Of a DNA stretch of 64,000 nucleotides, positions 8,306 to 16,901 are shown piece by piece. Origin of the DNA: Specibacter cremeus. GTDB taxonomy: Bacteria; Actinomycetota; Actinomycetes; Actinomycetales; Micrococcaceae. Both the position numbers and the translations under genes were made by a program. Each line of letters opens with the position of its first letter. Within the stretch, counting starts at the first letter, position 1. The stretch is from the NCBI RefSeq assembly GCF_003946885.1, contig NZ_RWKQ01000002.1, forward strand, positions 37,492 to 101,491, in the 5' to 3' direction. The notes under the pieces were generated by a model. That model had not been told where the DNA came from, made no database searches, and worked only from the letters and a program-made list of their open reading frames with translations.

Positions 8306-9538
8306 ATGCCCGGATTGTTGCCGGAAACCATCACCACGGACGTGGCCGTCATCGGCGGCGGGATCGTCGGCCTCGGCATCGCCTGGGAGGCGCAGCGCGC
8401 CGGACACGCCGTCACGGTCATCGACCCCACGCCCGGCACGGGCGCCACGTTCGCGGCGGCCGGCATGCTCGCGCCGGTCAGCGAATTGCACTACCAGGAA
8501 GACGACCTGCTCGGGCTCACACTCGCCTCGGCCGCCCGCTGGCCCGAATTCGTCGCACCGCTGGTCGCCGCCGGGCACGCGGACACGGGCTTCCGGACGA
8601 CGCCGACACTCGTGTTGGGTGCCGACGCCGCCGACCGTCGGGCACTGGCCGACCTTTGCGACGTCCAGCTCGCCCACGGACTGGAGGTGGAACAGCTGAC
8701 CATCCGCCAGGCACGGCAAGACGAGCCAATGATCGGCCCGCACATCTCCGCGGCATACCGCATCAACCAGGACCACCAGGTCGATCCGCGCGGCGTCGCC
8801 ACGGCCATCCGTGTCCAGCTCAACGTCGAGGCGGCCGCCGCCGGGCGCCTGCGCGAGGAACAGACCTCCATCAGGCGCGCCGCCGTCGACCTTCTCCACG
8901 AGGACCTGCTGGACTCGGGCTCCCGCGTCACCGGCGTCCTGCTCGAGGACGGCCGCCAGGTGCGCGCCCGGGAGGTCGTCGTCGCCAACGGGCTCGGCAC
9001 CGCGCACCTGGCCGGGCTGCCGGAGGGGCTGAACCTGCCCGTACGCCCGGTCCACGGCGACATCCTGCGCCTGCGCGTGCCCGAGCACCTGCGCCCGCTG
9101 ACCACGGCCACCATCCGCGGCCTGGTGCGCGGGCTTGCCGTGTACCTCGTGCCGCGCAACGACGGCACGGTCGTCATCGGCGCCACCAGCCGCGAGGACG
9201 GGCTGACCGGCGTCTCGGCCGGGGGGGTGCACCAGCTGCTGCGCGACGCCCAGGTGCTCGTGCCGGCCGTCGCCGAACTGGAACTGCTCGAAACGACCGC
9301 CCGCGCCCGCCCCGGCACACCGGACAACGCGCCGCTGCTGGGTCGGGTGGCCGGCCCGGGCGGGCGCGACGTCCCCGGGCTCATCATCGCCACCGGCTTC
9401 TTCCGGCACGGCGTGCTGCTCACGGCCATCGCCGCCCACATCTGCCGCCAGCTGATCGGCGGCGTCACCGACCTCGCGTGGGAGCGGTTCCGTCCCGACC
9501 GGTTCTCGCCCGCGCTCACCATCCAGGAGCGTAAATGA
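8306..9538 (+). CDS. thiO: Glycine oxidase
   Basis: 410-residue FAD-dependent D-amino-acid-oxidase family enzyme. It oxidises glycine to iminoacetate, the nitrogen/C2 donor for the thiazole ring. The dinucleotide-binding VIGGGIVGLG is at residues 15-24, then GATFAAAGMLAP (FAD contact), RPVHGDILR in the middle, and a C-terminal TGFFRHGVLL, where the family usually has GHYRNGILL. It is the first gene behind the TPP riboswitch, with SD GGAAGGA at 8294-8300, and overlaps thiS by 4 bp (ATGA), so the two are translationally coupled. Confidence 0.92.
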   Translation: MPGLLPETITTDVAVIGGGIVGLGIAWEAQRAGHAVTVIDPTPGTGATFAAAGMLAPVSELHYQEDDLLGLTLASAARWPEFVAPLVAAGHADTGFRTTPTLVLGADAADRRALADLCDVQLAHGLEVEQLTIRQARQDEPMIGPHISAAYRINQDHQVDPRGVATAIRVQLNVEAAAAGRLREEQTSIRRAAVDLLHEDLLDSGSRVTGVLLEDGRQVRAREVVVANGLGTAHLAGLPEGLNLPVRPVHGDILRLRVPEHLRPLTTATIRGLVRGLAVYLVPRNDGTVVIGATSREDGLTGVSAGGVHQLLRDAQVLVPAVAELELLETTARARPGTPDNAPLLGRVAGPGGRDVPGLIIATGFFRHGVLLTAIAAHICRQLIGGVTDLAWERFRPDRFSPALTIQERK

Positions 9539-9774
9539 CCCAGATCTCCCTCAACGGCGCCGCACATTCCCTGACCGACGGCAGCACGGTCGCGGACCTC
9601 GTCCACACCGTGACGGGCCGCCCCATCAACCCCGACGGCAGGCCGGCCGACGGGGGCCGGCTCGGCGTCGCCGTCGCCCTCAACGCCGGCATCGTGCCGC
9701 GCAGCCTGTGGGCGGCGACGCCGCTGTCCATGAACGACGACGTCGAGATCGTCACCGCCGTCCAGGGCGGCTAG
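9535..9774 (+). CDS. thiS: Sulfur-carrier protein ThiS
   Basis: 79 residues with a beta-grasp fold, ending in the essential Gly-Gly (VTAVQGG) that is adenylated and thiocarboxylated to deliver sulfur to ThiG. VALN at residue 44 and V-P-R-S are typical. It is slightly longer than the usual 65-70 residues because of an insert (GRPINPDGRPADG). It overlaps thiO by 4 bp. No dedicated thiF lies here; the nearby MoeZ (E1-rhodanese fusion, 13872) could serve as activating enzyme, which is inference. Confidence 0.92.
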   Translation: MTQISLNGAAHSLTDGSTVADLVHTVTGRPINPDGRPADGGRLGVAVALNAGIVPRSLWAATPLSMNDDVEIVTAVQGG

Positions 9775-10641
<867 letters not shown>

Positions 10642-10655
10642 CCCAAGGAGGACCC

Positions 10656-11324
10656 ATGGCCGCCACCGACATCCTGACCCGGCCGGAAATCGACGCCGCC
10701 CTCGAATCGCTGCCGCACTGGCGGTACCGCCTCGGCTCGCTGGCGACCGTACTGAAGGTGCCGTCGTCGACCGTTGCGGTGGCCCTGATGCGCGCCATCG
10801 CCGCCATGGCCGAGGAGGCCAACCACCATCCCGACGTCGACTGGCGCTACGACACGCTGTTCATCTCGCTGACGTCGCACGACGCCGGCCGCGAGGTGAC
10901 GGCGCGGGACGCGGCACTGGCGACGAAAATCTCCGCGGCGGCGGAGGCGGCCGAGGCCGTGGCCAGGCCGGAACTGATGCGGGCCGTGGAGATCGCCATG
11001 GACACGGACGATTTCACGGCCGTGTCCGAAATGTGGCGGACGGCGCTGGGCTACAAGACGGGCCGGCCCGACGACCTGGTGGACCCGTACGGGCGCGGCC
11101 CCTCGCTGTGGTTCCAGCAGACGGACACGCCGAACCCGAACAGGTTCCACTTCGACGTGCACGTCCCGTTGAGCGAGGCGCCGCCGGTGCTGGCCGCCCT
11201 GGAGGCCGCGGGCGCGACGCTGGACCACTCGAACGCGCCGGACTTCGTGATCGCGACCGACGCGCAGGGGAACCGGCTGTGCCTGTGCACCGAGGCCGGG
11301 CGCGAACCCCACCCCGACGACTAG
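10656..11324 (+). CDS. Pterin-4a-carbinolamine dehydratase fused to a glyoxalase/VOC domain
   Basis: 222 residues. Residues 1-95 match 4a-hydroxytetrahydrobiopterin dehydratase, with the signature E-A-N-H-H-P at 54-59 followed by DVDWRYD. Residues 105-222 form a VOC/glyoxalase-like domain (FTAVSEMWRTALGYK, WFQQ, RFHFDVHV). A strong SD, AAGGAGG, precedes ATG 10656. Being 14 bp after thiG it is probably in the thiamine operon, but no link to thiamine synthesis is known to me. Metal ligands of the VOC half are incomplete, so that half may bind ligand rather than catalyse. The fusion occurs in other actinobacteria. Confidence 0.82.
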   Translation: MAATDILTRPEIDAALESLPHWRYRLGSLATVLKVPSSTVAVALMRAIAAMAEEANHHPDVDWRYDTLFISLTSHDAGREVTARDAALATKISAAAEAAEAVARPELMRAVEIAMDTDDFTAVSEMWRTALGYKTGRPDDLVDPYGRGPSLWFQQTDTPNPNRFHFDVHVPLSEAPPVLAALEAAGATLDHSNAPDFVIATDAQGNRLCLCTEAGREPHPDD

Positions 11325-11387
11325 ACCTCGACGACCAGACCCCCGGCCGACTTCAACGTCGACGTGGTGGTCGGGTGAGCGGACGCG

Positions 11388-11693
11388 TCAACGCATCCGC
11401 AGGATCTCGTTGACCTTTTCGGTGTCGTGCGCGTGACGGGTGCGGCCGACGACCTGGGCGGTCAGCCAGGCTGCCACGACGCCCACGGCCATGGGCACGA
11501 TCCACACGATCCAGGCCGTGGACGCCGGCTTGTCCAGTCCGACGGCGGTGGTGATCATCCACACGATGAGCGCCGCCACGACGGCGACGCCGGCCGGGAG
11601 TGCGGCGCCATAGGCGAGCCGGCGCGAGTCCGTTCCCCAGGCGATGGCGCCGAACGCCCCGGCGACGAGCGTGACGATGACCATGGTGAGCAT
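11388..11693 (-). CDS. Small membrane protein, three predicted helices
   Basis: 101 residues with hydrophobic segments at about 3-20, 30-50 and 63-83 and a charged C-terminal tail containing T-R-H-A-H-D-T-E-K. No recognised domain. It starts 17 bp after the DUF3107 stop in the same direction, preceded by GGGGGAA, so it is probably co-transcribed with DUF3107. Function unknown. Confidence 0.6.
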   Translation of the reverse strand: MLTMVIVTLVAGAFGAIAWGTDSRRLAYGAALPAGVAVVAALIVWMITTAVGLDKPASTAWIVWIVPMAVGVVAAWLTAQVVGRTRHAHDTEKVNEILRMR

Positions 11694-11710
11694 GCTGTTC
11701 CCCCGGAGGC

Positions 11711-11935
11711 CTAGAGGGCGCCGAAACCGACGCGTCGGGTTTCCTCGCCGCCGAGTTCCACGTACCCGAGCTGCGGGCCGGGCACGATCACGATGCGGCC
11801 CTTCTCGTCCTTGAGCCGCAACTCCCCACCCTTGGCCAGGGCCTCGGACACCAGCGCGGCCACGTCGTCGGCGCTCTGTTCGGACTCGAGCACGATTTCA
11901 CGGGCGATGTTCTGGACGCCGATCTTGATTTCCAC
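11711..11935 (-). CDS. DUF3107 family protein
   Basis: 74 residues, matching the small conserved actinobacterial DUF3107 family (Rv3208A/TB9.4 in M. tuberculosis). It begins V-E-I-K-I-G-V-Q and ends in G-x-G-x-L. GTG 11935 is chosen because AAGGAGA lies 5 nt upstream and family proteins begin here. A longer open frame to 12061 has no support. The family has a small alpha/beta fold without known enzyme function and commonly lies beside a TetR gene, as here. Confidence 0.88.
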   Translation of the reverse strand: MEIKIGVQNIAREIVLESEQSADDVAALVSEALAKGGELRLKDEKGRIVIVPGPQLGYVELGGEETRRVGFGAL

Positions 11936-12112
11936 GAAGGTCTCCTTGTACTGCTTGGTGTTCGGGTGCTGTACCCACTCTAGTAGGGCGTGCGGGTTTT
12001 GCCGGACGCCGGAGCCCGGGCCCTGCCGCCCGGGGCGGAGTATATTCCTCCTTGTGTGCACGGCCGGTGCCCCGGCCGTCCCCAGGGCAGGACGAGAGCG
12101 AAGGAATCGGCC

Positions 12113-13117
12113 ATGGTCACGTCAGCGTATGAGCGAACACCCCAGCAGAGGATCGGTTCCGGCTTCGGCCACGGCAGCACCGCCGCCGACGTCCTGGCAG
12201 GCCTGGACCTGGACGGTGTCACGGCCATGGTCACCGGCGGCTATTCGGGGCTGGGGCTGGAAACCGTCAAGGCGCTCGCGGATGCGGGGGCCGCGGTGGT
12301 GGTCCCGGCCCGCAGGCCCGACCGGGCCCGGGAGGTCCTGGCCGCCGCCGGGCTCCTTGGCGCGGAGGACCGGTCGGTGGACGTGGATGCCCTGGACTTG
12401 GGCGATCAGCAAAGCGTGCAGGGCTTCGCCCAACGCTATTTGGACTCCGGGCGCGGGCTGGACATCCTGATCAACAACGCGGCCATCATGGCCTGCCCCG
12501 AGACGCGCGTCGGCCCCGGGTGGGAGGCGCAGTTCGCCACGAACCACCTGGGCCATTTCGCGCTGGTCAACCGGTTGTGGCCCGCGCTGGCGTCCGGGGA
12601 CGGCGGGCGCGTGGTGGCGCTGTCCTCAACGGGGCACAAGATCTCCGGGATCAGGTTCGAGGACCTGGGCTTCTCCTCCGGGTATGACAAGTGGCAGGCC
12701 TACGGCCAGGCCAAGACCGCCAACAGTCTCTTCGCCGTCGAGCTTGACAGGTTGGGGGCCGGGGCCGGTGTGCGCGCCTTTGCCGTGCATCCCGGCGGGA
12801 TCATGACGGAGCTGCAACGGCACCTGGCCCGGGAGGAAATGGTGGCGGCGGGTTGGATGGACGACGCCGGCAAGCTCAGGGAGGGGTTCAAGTCGCCGGC
12901 CCAGGGCGCGGCCACATCCAGCTGGGCCGCCACCTCGCCACGACTGGCCGGCATGGGCGGGGTCTATTGCGAGGACTGCGACATCGCCGAGCCGACCGAT
13001 CCCGGCTCACCCATGGCGCGCTATGCGGGTGTGGACGCGCACGCCATCGATCCGGACCAGGCCGCCAGGTTGTGGGACGTGTCCGCCGAGATGACGGGGC
13101 TGAACGCGTTCGGCTGA
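12113..13117 (+). CDS. Short-chain dehydrogenase/reductase
   Basis: 334 residues, classical SDR. The cofactor motif is TGGYSGLG near residue 40, then N-N-A-A at about 121, followed by an S at about 170 and the Y-x-x-x-K catalytic pair as YGQAK near 199. An Arg after the second beta strand (PARRPDRAR) suggests NADP preference. It resembles retinol-dehydrogenase/WW-domain oxidoreductase-like SDRs acting on lipophilic alcohols; the substrate is unknown. ATG 12113 has GAAGGA about 8 nt upstream. It is divergent from DUF3107 and convergent with the TetR gene. Confidence 0.82.
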   Translation: MVTSAYERTPQQRIGSGFGHGSTAADVLAGLDLDGVTAMVTGGYSGLGLETVKALADAGAAVVVPARRPDRAREVLAAAGLLGAEDRSVDVDALDLGDQQSVQGFAQRYLDSGRGLDILINNAAIMACPETRVGPGWEAQFATNHLGHFALVNRLWPALASGDGGRVVALSSTGHKISGIRFEDLGFSSGYDKWQAYGQAKTANSLFAVELDRLGAGAGVRAFAVHPGGIMTELQRHLAREEMVAAGWMDDAGKLREGFKSPAQGAATSSWAATSPRLAGMGGVYCEDCDIAEPTDPGSPMARYAGVDAHAIDPDQAARLWDVSAEMTGLNAFG

Positions 13118-13130
13118 CCCCGGCGCAGGG

Positions 13131-13784
13131 TCACGCGGCCGGCGGGCCCACTTCCTTCGGGAAGCGGCTGATGCCCCGCCACGCCAGCCGGTACACGAGC
13201 TCGCTGGCCACCTCGAGGTCCAGGTCGCCCTTGGCCTCGAGCCAGTACCGGGCGGACACCTGGGCCATGCCGGCCAAGGCCCGGCCCAGCAGCGTCGCCT
13301 CGACCGGGGCCAGTTTCGTGTCCTCCGCGATGACCCGGGCGATGGCGCCGGCGTATTCGGCGTTGAACGATTCCAGCCGGGCGGCCACGTCCGGGTCGTT
13401 GACCAGGTCGGATTCAAACACGAGCCGGTGCGCCTGGTCGTCGTTGGACATGAACTGGAAGTACGCCTTCATGGTGGCCTGCACGCGCAACTTGTTGTCG
13501 GTGGTAGAGTCCAGTGCCGCCAGCAGCATCCGCTTGAGCTCGGCCAGGTGGCTGTCCAGCAGGGCCAGGTACAGGTCCCGCTTGCTGGGGAAGTGCTGGT
13601 ACAGGACGGGCTTGCTGACCTTCGCGGTCTCGGCGATCTCATCCATGGCCGCCCCGTGGTAGCCGTTGGCGACGAACACCTCCAGCGCGGATGCGAGCAG
13701 CTGGGCGCGTCGCTCGTCGCGTGGCAGGCGGGCCAGCGGGCCCCGGCGCGGCGTGCCGCCCCCGCTGGAAAGTTCTTGGGTCAT
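13131..13784 (-). CDS. TetR-family regulator (Rv3208-like)
   Basis: 217 residues. The helix-turn-helix spans roughly 27-70: LLASALEVF, AMDEIAETAKVSKPVLYQHF. The C-terminal domain has R-V-Q-A-T-M-K-A-Y-F-Q-F and H-R-L-V-F-E-S. ATG 13784 is preferred because AGGAAGGG lies about 9 nt upstream; a longer frame to 13847 adds only low-quality sequence. Position between DUF3107 and moeZ matches Rv3208. A TACCGATTGGTA site in the gap to moeZ is a good candidate operator, implying control of itself and moeZ. Confidence 0.85.
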   Translation of the reverse strand: MTQELSSGGGTPRRGPLARLPRDERRAQLLASALEVFVANGYHGAAMDEIAETAKVSKPVLYQHFPSKRDLYLALLDSHLAELKRMLLAALDSTTDNKLRVQATMKAYFQFMSNDDQAHRLVFESDLVNDPDVAARLESFNAEYAGAIARVIAEDTKLAPVEATLLGRALAGMAQVSARYWLEAKGDLDLEVASELVYRLAWRGISRFPKEVGPPAA

Positions 13785-13831
13785 TGGAATCACCCTTCCT
13801 TTTTCACCGGAGACGATCATTGTCGTCATTG

Positions 13832-13864
13832 TACCGATTGGTAACAATCAGGCCGGAATATATT
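13832..13864 (+). promoter_or_regulatory. TetR-type operator and leaderless moeZ promoter
   Basis: TACCGATTGGTA at 13832-13843 is a 10-of-12 palindrome flanked by TTG and ACAA, typical in size and sequence for TetR dimers. TATATT at 13859-13864 is a good -10 box whose expected start point, 13871-13872, coincides with the moeZ ATG, so the mRNA is probably leaderless. The operator overlaps the region where a -35 box (weak TTGGTA, 15-bp gap) would lie. Confidence 0.6.
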
Positions 13865-13871
13865 TGAGGGT

Positions 13872-15065
13872 ATGGCACCCGTACTCCAGACCATTTCCCG
13901 GCCCGCCCCGCAGACCCTTCCGGCGCTTGTGGAGCCGGGGCCGCCGCTGACCCCCGACGAACTGGAACGATACTCCCGGCACGCGCTCATCCCGGAGATC
14001 GGCGTGGACGGCCAGCGCCGCCTGCGCAACGCCCGGGTGCTGGTCATCGGCGCCGGCGGACTCGGCTCGCCCGCCCTGCTGTACCTGGCCGCCGCCGGCG
14101 TCGGCACGCTGGGCATCGTCGACGACGACGACGTCGAGCTGAGCAACCTGCAACGCCAGGTCATCCACACCGTCGCCGACATCGGCCGGCCCAAGCTCGA
14201 GTCGGCCAGGGACTCCGTCGCGGCGCTGAACCCGGGCGTCACCGTGGTGCTGCACAACGTCCGGCTGGACTCCTCCAACGTGCTGGACATCTTCGCCGGC
14301 TACGACGTGATCCTCGACGGCACCGACAACTTCGCCACCCGCTACCTCGTCAACGACGCCGCCGCCATCCTCGGCAAGCCGTACGTGTGGGGTTCCATCC
14401 TGCGCTTCGACGGCCAGGTCAGCGTGTTCTGGGCCAAGCACGGGCCCAACTACCGCGACCTGTACCCGGAGCCGCCCGCGCCCGGCACCGTGCCGTCGTG
14501 CGCGGAGGGCGGCGTGTTCGGCATGCTGTGCGCCTCGGTCGGCGCCATGATGGTCACCGAGGCCGTGAAGCTGGTCACCGGCGTCGGCGAGACGCTGCTG
14601 GGCCGGCTGCTCATGGTCGACGCGCTCACCTCCCGCTGGCGGGAAATCCGCATCAGCCCCGACCCGGCCGCCCCGCCCATCACCGAACTCGTCGACTACG
14701 ACGTGTTCTGTGGCCTGCCGCCGGCAGGGGAGAAGGACGACGGCGAGCTCATCTCCGCGGACGACCTCGCCGCACGCCTGGCCGCCAGGGAGCGGGGTGA
14801 GGCGTCCTTCGAGCTGATCGACGTGCGCGAGCCACTGGAATTCGAGATCGCCCGCATCCCCGGCTCGACGCTGATTCCGCTCGGCGGCATCAAGGACGGC
14901 TCGGCGCTGGGGAGCATCCCGCGCGGGGTGCCGCTGGTGCTGCACTGCAAGGCCGGGAGCAGGAGCGCCCAGGCGCTGGCGAGCCTGAAGGCGGCCGGGT
15001 TCACCGACGTCGTCCATCTGGACGGCGGCATCGACGCGTGGGCCAAGCGCGGGGCGACGTCCTGA
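13872..15065 (+). CDS. moeZ: Adenylyltransferase/sulfurtransferase MoeZ
   Basis: 397 residues. The N-terminal ThiF/MoeB E1-like domain has ATP-binding GAGGLGSP at 60-67, D-D-D-D-V-E-L-S-N-L-Q-R-Q, then G-T-D-N-F-A-T-R. The C-terminal rhodanese domain (about 300-395) carries the persulfide Cys358 in LHCKAGSRS. The enzyme activates C-terminal Gly-Gly sulfur carriers (MoaD, CysO, ThiS types) and transfers sulfur. The start ATG 13872 lacks an SD and fits a leaderless transcript. It is divergent from the TetR gene. As the only E1-type enzyme beside thiS in this window, it may serve thiamine synthesis; that is inference. Confidence 0.92.
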   Translation: MAPVLQTISRPAPQTLPALVEPGPPLTPDELERYSRHALIPEIGVDGQRRLRNARVLVIGAGGLGSPALLYLAAAGVGTLGIVDDDDVELSNLQRQVIHTVADIGRPKLESARDSVAALNPGVTVVLHNVRLDSSNVLDIFAGYDVILDGTDNFATRYLVNDAAAILGKPYVWGSILRFDGQVSVFWAKHGPNYRDLYPEPPAPGTVPSCAEGGVFGMLCASVGAMMVTEAVKLVTGVGETLLGRLLMVDALTSRWREIRISPDPAAPPITELVDYDVFCGLPPAGEKDDGELISADDLAARLAARERGEASFELIDVREPLEFEIARIPGSTLIPLGGIKDGSALGSIPRGVPLVLHCKAGSRSAQALASLKAAGFTDVVHLDGGIDAWAKRGATS

Positions 15066-15070
15066 TGCCC

Positions 15071-15179
15071 GGCGGTGGTTGAGCCTGTCGAAACCTGAGC
15101 ATGTCGAGACCCGGTGGTCGAGCCTGTCGAGACCCGGCGGTGGTTGAGCCTGTCGAAACCTGAGCCTGTCGAGACCCGG
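15071..15179. repeat. Palindromic repeat cluster (GGTGGTTGAGCCTGTCGA family)
   Basis: Two 44-bp direct copies, 15071-15114 and 15136-15179, differ at a single base (GAGCATG versus GAGCCTG). A further GGTGGTCGAGCCTGTCGAG copy lies between them. The core GTCGAGCCTGTCGAGAC is nearly self-complementary. The same family appears inside hemD (22562-22779), in the 38-bp palindrome at 15300 and as a remnant near 26035, so it is dispersed. It lies directly after moeZ. Confidence 0.85.
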
Positions 15180-15204
15180 GCAGGGCGCCCTTCCGGACAG
15201 CACC

Positions 15205-15267
15205 CATCCAGTGATCGATAGATCGGGGTTCGCGGGTATGGCACCCCGACCTATCGATCATTGGATG
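15205..15267. terminator. Long inverted repeat between convergent moeZ and hemA
   Basis: The arms at 15205-15229 and 15243-15267 pair over 25 bp with one G-T wobble and one A-C mismatch, around a 13-nt loop. The core is TGATCGATAG. No T run follows, so it is not a classic intrinsic terminator, but it would form a very stable hairpin in either transcript. It could stop both or be a small mobile palindromic element. Confidence 0.6.
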
Positions 15268-15299
15268 CCGGAGGCGGGGTGGGTCTGGATCGTCTAGCT

Positions 15300-15337
15300 G
15301 TGATCGAGCCTGTCGAGATCTCGACAGGCTCGATCAC
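15300..15337. terminator. Perfect 38-bp palindrome downstream of hemA
   Basis: Each 19-nt arm begins GTGATCGAGCCTGTCGAGA; the two arms meet at 15318/15319 with no loop and no mismatch. It belongs to the GGTGGTCGAG repeat family and looks like two family copies joined head to head. It lies 25 bp beyond the hemA stop, so it may act as a bidirectional terminator, or form a cruciform. No flanking target duplication is evident. Confidence 0.7.
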
Positions 15338-15361
15338 CGGGACGCTCGATCGGTGCACGGC

Positions 15362-16738
15362 TCAGGCCGGGCGGCGGGCCTGCTTTTCGACAACCCTTTC
15401 GACAGCCCTTTCGACAGCGGGCACGGCCGGCAGGTGCTCCGCCGCGACGGACTCGAACGCGGCCGGCTCCACCGAGATGCCGTACAGCGCCTCGAGCCCG
15501 GCCAGGTAGCTGTCGCCGTCGCCGGCCGCGGCCAGTTCCTTGGCGCGGACCGTGGGCGTGTGCAGCAGCTGGCGGACCATGCGGCGCATGGCGAACTCCA
15601 CCTGCTCCGTGGCCGCCGTGCACCCGTGCTGGCCGCGGATCTTCTCGATCTCGGCGTCCAGCACGGCCATGGTGTGCCGGCGCAGCGCGACGATGGCATG
15701 GTCCAGCGACCGGGCGTGCTGTGCCGCCTCGAACGTGTTCGCGGCCTCGGCCACGATGGCGCCGGCCTCCTCGAGCGTCGTCTCCTGCTCGGCCGGCGCC
15801 GCCTGGCGCACCGTCTCCAGCGTCAACAGGTCCACATTGGGCAGCTCGCCGACGGCCGGGTCGAAGTCGTGGCTGAGCGCCAGGTCAATGACGACCAGGG
15901 GTGCGGGGGAGTCCTGGCGCACGCGTGCCACCTCCGCGGCGGCCACCTGGTGGTCCGAGCCGCTGCACCCGATCAGCAGGTCCGCCCCGGCCAGGGCCAG
16001 CGGCAGCGTGTTGTCCGTGAGCGGTGCGCCACCGCGGGACGCCGTGAAATCGTTGGCGCGGCCGGAGGACGAATAGACGGCGATGTCGGTGCAGCCGCGG
16101 TCGGCCAGCTGCGCCATGGTCGCCCCGGCGTAGGCGCCGGTGCCGAACAGCACGGCCCGGGCGCCGCGCAGCGAGTCGGAGCGCCCCAGCGAGTCCGGTG
16201 CCTGGCGCAACTCGGCGGCCAGGTCGAGGGCGATCGAAACGATGGACATGCCGCGGCTGCCCAGGGCCGTGCGCGCGCCGACGTCCCTGGCCGTCTTGGA
16301 CGCCGCCTGGAACAACCGCACGAGGGCGGGCGTCGTGGATCCGACCTCCTGGGCGCCGGCCAAGGCCCGGCGCACCTGCCCGGCGATCTCCCGTTCGCCC
16401 ACGACGGCGGAATCGAGCCCGGCGCTGACGGAGAACAGGTGTTTGGGGACGGCCGGGCCGCGATGCATGGTGAATGCGGAGGACACCAGCTCGGCGTCGA
16501 GCCCGCTGCCGGCGGAGATGGCGGACAACGTGGCGTCGCGGGCCGTTTCGACGTCCTCGGCGGAGCGTGCGTGCACATACAGTTCGTACCGGTTGCAGGT
16601 GGCCAGTTCCACGGTCCCGACGATTTCAGGGACGGTGTCGGCGAGCGACGCGGACACCGCCGTCGCGCCTGCGCTCAGGCGGGCGACGGTTTCCAGGTCG
16701 AGGTCTGCGTGCGAGGCAGCGAGCGAAAAGAGAACCAC
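15362..16738 (-). CDS. hemA: Glutamyl-tRNA reductase
   Basis: 458 residues. It reduces glutamyl-tRNA(Glu) to glutamate-1-semialdehyde, the first committed step of C5 heme synthesis. The catalytic Cys48 lies in [21 protein letters not shown] follows near 112, then an NADPH-binding domain with G-T-G-A-Y-A-G (about 200) and a C-terminal helical dimerisation domain. The last coding stretch (15383-15418) is a three-copy 12-nt tandem repeat encoding [11 protein letters not shown]. It is divergent from hemE, 163 bp apart. Confidence 0.95.
   Translation of the reverse strand: MVLFSLAASHADLDLETVARLSAGATAVSASLADTVPEIVGTVELATCNRYELYVHARSAEDVETARDATLSAISAGSGLDAELVSSAFTMHRGPAVPKHLFSVSAGLDSAVVGEREIAGQVRRALAGAQEVGSTTPALVRLFQAASKTARDVGARTALGSRGMSIVSIALDLAAELRQAPDSLGRSDSLRGARAVLFGTGAYAGATMAQLADRGCTDIAVYSSSGRANDFTASRGGAPLTDNTLPLALAGADLLIGCSGSDHQVAAAEVARVRQDSPAPLVVIDLALSHDFDPAVGELPNVDLLTLETVRQAAPAEQETTLEEAGAIVAEAANTFEAAQHARSLDHAIVALRRHTMAVLDAEIEKIRGQHGCTAATEQVEFAMRRMVRQLLHTPTVRAKELAAAGDGDSYLAGLEALYGISVEPAAFESVAAEHLPAVPAVERAVERVVEKQARRPA
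15383..15418 (-). repeat. Three 12-nt tandem repeats in the 3' end of hemA
   Basis: On + the copies read CTTTTCGACAAC, CCTTTCGACAGC, CCTTTCGACAGC. They keep the frame and add a small V-E-R/V-V-E-K helix at the HemA C-terminus. The unit contains CTGTCGAAA on the coding strand, which is part of the dispersed GGTTGAGCCTGTCGAAACC repeat, so it may derive from that element. Confidence 0.7.
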
Positions 16739-16901
16739 AATGCCCCCTATCGTATCCCCGCCGGGCGGGGTTTATGCACACCTGTTCCCATTCCGTCACC
16801 AAAAGGTGGGTGATCCTGCTCTCCCGTGCGCCGCCGTCGCCCGTCATCGGCGGCACATGCTCCCGTCCGGACGCGCAGGATTGCTCGGTATGGTTGGTGT
16901 C

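Noticed and set aside
11936..12061. N-terminal extension of DUF3107
   Set aside because: The GTG at 11935 has an ideal ribosome site and matches the family start; the extension shows no conserved features.
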